Shown piece by piece: positions 5,729 to 9,741 of a stretch of DNA of 9,741 bases; positions within the stretch are counted from its first letter, which is position 1, and the number at the start of each line of letters is the position of its first letter. The DNA is taken from positions 1-9,741 of the forward strand of contig JAUVZH010000065.1 of the NCBI GenBank assembly GCA_030602675.1. Direction: 5' to 3'. Source of the DNA: Candidatus Heimdallarchaeota archaeon (GTDB taxonomy: Archaea > Asgardarchaeota > Heimdallarchaeia > JABLTI01). The translations under genes were made by a program, and so were the position numbers. Below the pieces are notes generated by a model. The model made no database searches, was not told the origin of the DNA, and was given only the letters and a program-made list of their open reading frames with translations.

Positions 5729-7866
5729 TCTTTCACCTTTCTCCTTTTTACTCCAATGAATGTTAATAGACCTAAACTCATTAGAATCAATGGTATAATT
5801 GCCCAAAATGAAATACCAGTCATTTTTGTTACTCCCAAATCATAGTATGGATCATCTTCAAGAGGTGGGTCTTCACCAAAATATAAGCCAAAGTAACCAT
5901 CACGAATGATTCTTTCTACCCAGACAAAGTATGTTCCAGTTGATAATTCCAAAGGTTTGCCAGGAATTACTTCGCCCATCTTTTCCCATTGATCATTATA
6001 AACATGTGCTACAGCGATTAATTCAGAAGAATACATGATTATTGCTAGAAAACCATTATCAGAACTAGTAAGAGTTGTGTTAATTAGTATGTTTGTGTAT
6101 TCTGAATTCAGTGTCCATTGATTATATGGAAAATTAGCTGGCAAAACAAAAGTATCAGTATTCCAATTAAGTTCAATAGCATCTTCTGTGGTATCTCCAG
6201 ACAAAATCACTTCAAGAATGGTGTTATTAGATAATTTTTGAACTGAGAAGATTGTTCCATTTTCATCAGAATGAACTTCTGAAAATGTGAAATCACTCGA
6301 GGGTGCATAATCAACTATAATACTCTCTTTAGTTTCCATCCAGAGATAACATGTCGAGTAAACATCCATATCAAAGTAAACTTTCTTTGTAGAACCATCT
6401 GATAGAAATGCTACTGAGGTAGTTGAACCCAATGTCTTCGGTTCAATAATGATTGTAACATTGTATATCCACGTTTGTCCTATATTGTTCATGTTGTCTA
6501 TAGCAATAATATAGAATGAAATTCTTTCCCCTTCTTCCAGATCTGTGAAAGTTTCAACATAAGTGTCTCCTATTGGACCCGTAAGTGTTGTAAAGTGCCA
6601 AGTAGGTTCAGGACCTCCAGTAAGATCATCAAATGTCCAATAAAAGCCTGCAGTTAAAATTCCTGAAATATCTTTAGGAGTTATTGAGATATCAATGAAA
6701 AACTCACCATCTGGTTCCTCATTTATTAGATAAGAAACAGTAATTGATGGTGGAGCAATATCAATCAAAACATAAAGAGATTCTTGAGTTTCCCAATTTT
6801 CAGGTCCTCCAGCAGTTAACTCAGTCCAAGATACGTTTGCATAAAGATATACAAAGTATTCTCTCGCTAAAGATAAGGTCCAGCTTTCAATTAATTCAGG
6901 AATATCCATAGGATCTTGGCTTTGTTGAAGTTCTACTAAATCAACACACTCTCCACCTGTATACTCAGCTATCCATGTGAATTGATTTACTACAATTCCA
7001 GATTCACCTGTATAGATAGAATTGATAATAACATCCTTCTCTTTTAGGTTGGTTACAACATCAACTAGCTGTGAACCATTATAGTAATCTGCAGTTGACC
7101 CTACTCCCACAATATGTCCTGGATCACAATCTTCATCACCCACAATAATAAGTATCTTAGGAATATTCTCTCGCCAATCCCAGCTATTAGCTAAATATAA
7201 TGCATCTCCCCAAGGCTCAACTCCACCAGTAGCTATAATATCTGAAATGAAATCATTTACAGCATTGAAATCATCTGTAAATTCTATGTAGTTACTAGGA
7301 TGCTCTTGAGGATATTCTGAATACCTTGAGCAACCATATATCATTGCACCAATTCGAAGGGAAGCAATTTTTGAGGTTAAATTAGCAACTATATCAAGAA
7401 ATTCTGTTTTAACCGAATCAATTTCATTGCCCATAGAACCACTAGCATCAAAGACCAAACAGACATCTGCTGCTTGTGATTCATGACTTCCAAAATCAAT
7501 TGAACTGTTTAACACTACTTCAATATTTAGAGTTGTCGAGGCTCCAGGATTTATTAATGAGACTTCTTGGTGTTGGGGGTAACTTGAGGAGAATTCCGCA
7601 AATTCACCTATGAAGCCAAAATCTACATAAACATCACTAACAAAATCAATCCCTTGATTATCCAATGTTAGATTAGCTAACGCACCACCATCTTTACCAA
7701 TAGCAGTTTGATTTATATCAAGAGTAATAACAAAATCTTCTTGGCTATTGATTACAGGATTTTCATCCACGGTGTCAGTTTTTATCTCGCCCTTTAAAAA
7801 ACCAAAACTCATTCCACTTATAAATAGAAAACAAACCAAAACAGTGATCATATTTGTTTTTCGCAT
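5716..7866 (-). CDS. Surface von Willebrand factor A (VWA) domain protein with C-terminal membrane anchor
   Basis: The protein is 716 residues from the ATG at 7866. Residues 1-24 are a signal peptide (MRKTN, then a hydrophobic core). A beta-rich segment (about 30-130) leads to a VWA domain (about 134-345) with a complete MIDAS: Asp140-x-Ser142-x-Ser144 (DASGS), Thr213 in ATGG and Asp244 in VGDED. VWA domains bind protein ligands through a metal ion, so adhesion or complex assembly outside the cell is likely. Residues about 366-480 look Ig/fibronectin-like, and a further beta-rich region runs to 675. A helix at 687-706 is followed by KRRK, anchoring the protein with a short cytoplasmic tail. 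The frame extends to a TTG at 7938, but that extension overlaps a TATA-like promoter and precedes the signal peptide, so I reject it. ATG 7878 is a nearby alternative. The TM-RING gene follows after 34 nt. Ligand unknown. Confidence 0.9.
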   Translation of the reverse strand: MRKTNMITVLVCFLFISGMSFGFLKGEIKTDTVDENPVINSQEDFVITLDINQTAIGKDGGALANLTLDNQGIDFVSDVYVDFGFIGEFAEFSSSYPQHQEVSLINPGASTTLNIEVVLNSSIDFGSHESQAADVCLVFDASGSMGNEIDSVKTEFLDIVANLTSKIASLRIGAMIYGCSRYSEYPQEHPSNYIEFTDDFNAVNDFISDIIATGGVEPWGDALYLANSWDWRENIPKILIIVGDEDCDPGHIVGVGSTADYYNGSQLVDVVTNLKEKDVIINSIYTGESGIVVNQFTWIAEYTGGECVDLVELQQSQDPMDIPELIESWTLSLAREYFVYLYANVSWTELTAGGPENWETQESLYVLIDIAPPSITVSYLINEEPDGEFFIDISITPKDISGILTAGFYWTFDDLTGGPEPTWHFTTLTGPIGDTYVETFTDLEEGERISFYIIAIDNMNNIGQTWIYNVTIIIEPKTLGSTTSVAFLSDGSTKKVYFDMDVYSTCYLWMETKESIIVDYAPSSDFTFSEVHSDENGTIFSVQKLSNNTILEVILSGDTTEDAIELNWNTDTFVLPANFPYNQWTLNSEYTNILINTTLTSSDNGFLAIIMYSSELIAVAHVYNDQWEKMGEVIPGKPLELSTGTYFVWVERIIRDGYFGLYFGEDPPLEDDPYYDLGVTKMTGISFWAIIPLILMSLGLLTFIGVKRRKVKEEAK

Positions 7867-7878
7867 TTCTTCATTCAT

Positions 7879-7884
7879 CCACCC
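7879..7884 (-). promoter_or_regulatory. Shine-Dalgarno-like GGGTGG for the VWA gene
   Basis: GGGTGG on the minus strand lies 12 nt before the ATG at 7866 and directly abuts the alternative ATG at 7878. The spacing favours 7866, although 12 nt is slightly long. Confidence 0.35.
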
Positions 7885-7918
7885 AAATTGTTTGACGAAT
7901 ACTAAATCTATCTCGTGC

Positions 7919-7934
7919 CTAGTATATACTATAG
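7919..7934 (-). promoter_or_regulatory. TATA-box-like promoter of the VWA / TM-RING unit
   Basis: CTATAGTATATACTAG on the minus strand is a strong TATA-like element with near-palindromic symmetry. Its centre is about 60 nt before the ATG at 7866. With the usual archaeal spacing, transcription would start near 7900 and leave a leader of about 30 nt that contains GGGTGG. The position argues against the longer TTG-initiated frame. Short repeats lie just upstream of it (7941-7976). Confidence 0.45.
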
Positions 7935-8000
7935 TCAAACTTAACTTAAACTATCTCTATCAATAGTTTCTAAACTGTTTTGATACCTTTTGAACGATTA

Positions 8001-8023
8001 AAGAAGAAAACTGAACTGTTCAG
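8001..8023 (-). terminator. Palindrome over the stop codon plus T-rich tract, end of the PLP-enzyme gene
   Basis: CTGAAC (8011-8016) and GTTCAG (8018-8023) form an inverted repeat around a single base and include the TGA stop (8020-8022). A real hairpin could keep only about four pairs, so the stem is weak. On the minus strand TTTTCTTCTT follows (8001-8010), which may suffice as an archaeal U-tract terminator. Confidence 0.35.
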
Positions 8024-9120
8024 AATTTAGTATTGAAATTTATTTCTTTGCCTTCTAATGTGGTGTATTTTCTTAGTAAATTACTAGTCAAACATGAATG
8101 AATTGGTAGAATATATAACAAATCACCAATTTCTAGCTTCTCTAGAATATCTTCTGTAGTAATAATTAGTCCATGCTCTTGACTAACAGAAGCTACAAAT
8201 GTATTCTCAAGTATTTTTCCCCAACCTTTACCATCTTGTAACGCTACTAATCCATAGTATTTTGTTCCATCGTCTTTCTCCAGATAATCTTTTGAGAGAT
8301 GGATAGCACCACCATATATAGCAACACATTTTCTTTCTGGATATTTAGCAACAATAGGACAAGCAACAGCAATGGCAATATCCTCTTCTTTGCATGACCC
8401 AAGTAATAACTGCATAACATCATAAAATACAAAGTTACCAGGACGGATTTCATCAACACCGGCAAAATCATTAATAATACTACAAGAGGGTGTATCGCCA
8501 ACAGAAATCTTCACATGAGCAAAACCTTGCAGAAAGAGTCGTTCTTGTATGTTTAATAGTTTAAGAACAGTGTCTTCATAAATATCTTCAATATTGAGTT
8601 TTGATTTGGAATTGTAAGTATGTCCACTATGAGTTAATAACCCTACAAAATTGAGATTTTCTGAGCTCTTAATATCCCTAATAATTGAAGATAGTAAAGA
8701 TTCATTATCCCAATGTATTCCTGTTCGGTGATAATCTGTATATGTCTTTATCCAAATATTTACTTTTGATTTGATATTTTCCTTTAGAAAAGTTACTGCT
8801 TCTTGTGAATCAACAAGAAGATTCAAAGTAATTTTTTCTGCAAGCTTGTTTATTTCATCGATTTGACGAACGTTAATTGCAAATGCAATTGTAATATCTG
8901 TCCAACCATGTTCAGCGAAATATTCAGCCATATCTACTGAAGAGACTGCGATTGCTGAAACTCCTAACTCTTTGAACCATTCTCCAATATCCGCTGATTG
9001 GTGTGTTTTAAAATGAGGACGGAACAAAACTTTACTTTTTTTCGCCTTTTCAACCATCTTTTTGATATTATTCATCACTCGTTCTTTATTTAGAAGAATT
9101 GTTGGTTTTTTCACTTGCAT
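8020..9120 (-). CDS. PLP-dependent D-amino-acid enzyme (DSD1 / D-threonine aldolase family, alanine-racemase fold)
   Basis: This is a cytoplasmic fold-type III PLP enzyme, full length for the family. Residues below count from the GTG at 9129; subtract three for the preferred ATG at 9120. The PLP lysine is Lys41 in RPHFKTH, which closely matches the family signature RPHxKTH. Other landmarks are SVGDTPS (209-215, phosphate-binding region), EIRPGNF (227-233), SQEHG (316-320) and a metal site His344-x-Cys346 in the C-terminal beta domain. As I recall, His-x-Cys zinc ligation is characterised in vertebrate D-serine dehydratase, whereas bacterial D-threonine aldolase uses His-x-Asp, so dehydratase or deaminase chemistry is favoured. 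The substrate (D-serine, D-threonine or another 3-hydroxy-D-amino acid) is not determined. GTGA sits 5 nt before ATG 9120, favouring that start. The gene lies between two surface-protein genes, with its own likely promoter and terminator. Confidence 0.9.
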   Translation of the reverse strand: MQVKKPTILLNKERVMNNIKKMVEKAKKSKVLFRPHFKTHQSADIGEWFKELGVSAIAVSSVDMAEYFAEHGWTDITIAFAINVRQIDEINKLAEKITLNLLVDSQEAVTFLKENIKSKVNIWIKTYTDYHRTGIHWDNESLLSSIIRDIKSSENLNFVGLLTHSGHTYNSKSKLNIEDIYEDTVLKLLNIQERLFLQGFAHVKISVGDTPSCSIINDFAGVDEIRPGNFVFYDVMQLLLGSCKEEDIAIAVACPIVAKYPERKCVAIYGGAIHLSKDYLEKDDGTKYYGLVALQDGKGWGKILENTFVASVSQEHGLIITTEDILEKLEIGDLLYILPIHSCLTSNLLRKYTTLEGKEINFNTKF

Positions 9121-9181
9121 TACAGTCACTTCACTAGTTATACAAAAAAATAATCGTTAATAATTAAGAAAAAGTTTGTGC

Positions 9182-9206
9182 TTAAATTAGTTAACCGTTA
9201 AATTAG
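9182..9206 (-). repeat. Paired 9-nt direct repeat upstream of the PLP-enzyme gene
   Basis: TTAAATTAG occurs twice (9182-9190 and 9198-9206), separated by TTAACCG, giving a 16-nt period. It lies about 60-85 nt before the ATG at 9120, where a regulator site would sit upstream of a TATA box. AT-rich composition makes chance repeats common, so this is only a candidate operator. Confidence 0.2.
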
Positions 9207-9249
9207 AAAAAAGAAAAGATGAAAGAAAGGATTACTAAGTTCCTTTCTT
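9204..9249 (-). terminator. Hairpin with stop codon in the loop plus T-rich tract, end of the Ig-like surface gene
   Basis: AAGAAAGGA (9223-9231) pairs perfectly with TCCTTTCTT (9241-9249). The 9-nt loop contains the TAG stop (9235-9237). On the minus strand a pyrimidine-rich, T-heavy stretch follows (9204-9222, including T6 and T4 runs). The upstream arm is made from Lys-Lys-Gly codons at the gene end. Confidence 0.4.
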
Positions 9250-9741
9250 ACGTTTTGATCTTCTTTTTATCGCAAAAGTACTAAATGCCAAAGTCAATGT
9301 TCCCAATGAAATAACTGACCAAAATTCTATAGAGAATCCATTTGTTGGGGTAGTTGAAGTTGTAACTTCAATTACTTCGATAGTAATTTCTTCTGAGTTC
9401 GAGTTACCAGCATAATCATTAACTGTAATATTAATGTCATAAGTTCCAAGCTCAGTTATTGTAATAGTGTAATGTGTTATTGATCCACCTAATGTAGTTT
9501 CAAGGATATCATTGATTCTTATCTCTATATCTTCACAACCAGAACCAGCATCTGATGCAGTCCAGTTCAATTGAATATTTCCAGGAGTTACACTAATATC
9601 ATCTGCAGGGCTTGTAATTGATATGGTAGGTTTAAGTGAGTCAATATTAACTCGATAATGAGCAGCTGTTTTTCCTATGTTCCCAGCACCATCTTGAGAA
9701 ACTACATGAAGATAAGACGTCCCTTCAGATAGAGCAGAGGT
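9235..9741 (-). CDS. Ig-like surface protein with C-terminal anchor (5' end beyond window)
   Basis: The frame is open to the right edge, so only the last 168 residues are visible; the true start lies beyond 9741. A TTG at 9570 is only an internal Leu codon. The visible part holds the end of one beta-sandwich repeat (the SQDGAGNIG segment), then a second repeat starting with KPTISITSPADD and continuing through WTASDAGSG to NDYAGNSNSEE. This is the pattern of bacterial/archaeal Ig-like repeats in large surface proteins. A Thr-rich linker (TTSTTPTNG) leads to a hydrophobic helix and the basic tail KRRSKRKKGT. The helix resembles those of the VWA and carboxypeptidase proteins in starting with Gly-Phe/Ile-Ser/Asn. 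The role is probably structural or adhesive on the cell surface. Length, further domains and ligand cannot be seen. Confidence 0.8.
   Translation of the reverse strand, partial: TSALSEGTSYLHVVSQDGAGNIGKTAAHYRVNIDSLKPTISITSPADDISVTPGNIQLNWTASDAGSGCEDIEIRINDILETTLGGSITHYTITITELGTYDINITVNDYAGNSNSEEITIEVIEVTTSTTPTNGFSIEFWSVISLGTLTLAFSTFAIKRRSKRKKGT

Noticed and set aside
7748..7966. Plus-strand ORF over the VWA start region and promoter
   Set aside because: It overlaps the opposite-strand signal peptide and TATA element and has no family features.
8247..8501. Minus-strand ORF of 84 codons within the PLP-enzyme gene in another frame
   Set aside because: The enclosing frame contains conserved PLP-enzyme motifs, so this Leu-rich frame is a shadow.
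9235..9570. Ig-like gene starting at the TTG at 9570
   Set aside because: The frame continues without a stop to 9741 and the upstream residues continue the Ig-like repeat pattern, so the gene is truncated by the window and does not start there.

Overview
This is an AT-rich window carrying seven protein genes. Five of them lie on the minus strand and form an envelope-oriented cluster. The likely source is an archaeon, and an Asgard (Heimdallarchaeia-type) lineage is the best guess. The reasons are TATA-box-like promoter sequences, non-ATG starts, an archaeal-type CYTH protein, several secreted proteins held by one C-terminal helix with a Lys/Arg tail, and a membrane protein with a eukaryote-like RING finger. 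This is inferred from gene content; no rRNA or other phylogenetic marker is present.

Left part (1-2663): a small two-helix membrane protein at the left edge (+) is followed by about 350 bases without a clear gene. That stretch holds a U6 run, a marginal 32-residue ORF and two GC-rich hairpins, the second shaped like an intrinsic terminator. Next comes a secreted, membrane-anchored M14 zinc carboxypeptidase (-), divergent from a CYTH/CyaB-like triphosphate enzyme (+). The CYTH gene converges on the large gene that follows, and a strong hairpin with a T-tract separates them.

Middle (2664-7866): two genes read on the minus strand, 34 nt apart. Upstream is a surface von Willebrand factor A (VWA) protein with a complete MIDAS and a C-terminal anchor. 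Downstream is a 1005-residue transmembrane protein. Its N-terminal half is predicted to be outside the cell (FG-GAP-like calcium loops, beta-rich domains, many N-glycosylation sequons). After one membrane helix come a cytoplasmic helical-repeat region, a zinc ribbon and a RING-like finger with the E2-contact tryptophan typical of RING-H2 domains. This layout (ectodomain, membrane helix, RING) resembles eukaryotic transmembrane E3 ligases and is the most interesting object here. With the VWA protein it may form an adhesion or sensing pair, but that is inference.

Right part (8020-9741): a PLP-dependent D-amino-acid enzyme of the DSD1/D-threonine aldolase fold, then the 3' part of another Ig-like surface protein that runs off the right edge.

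A recurring pattern is that the stop codons of four minus-strand genes (628, 5716, 8020, 9235) sit inside inverted repeats followed by T-rich tracts. These look like compact stop-plus-terminator modules.
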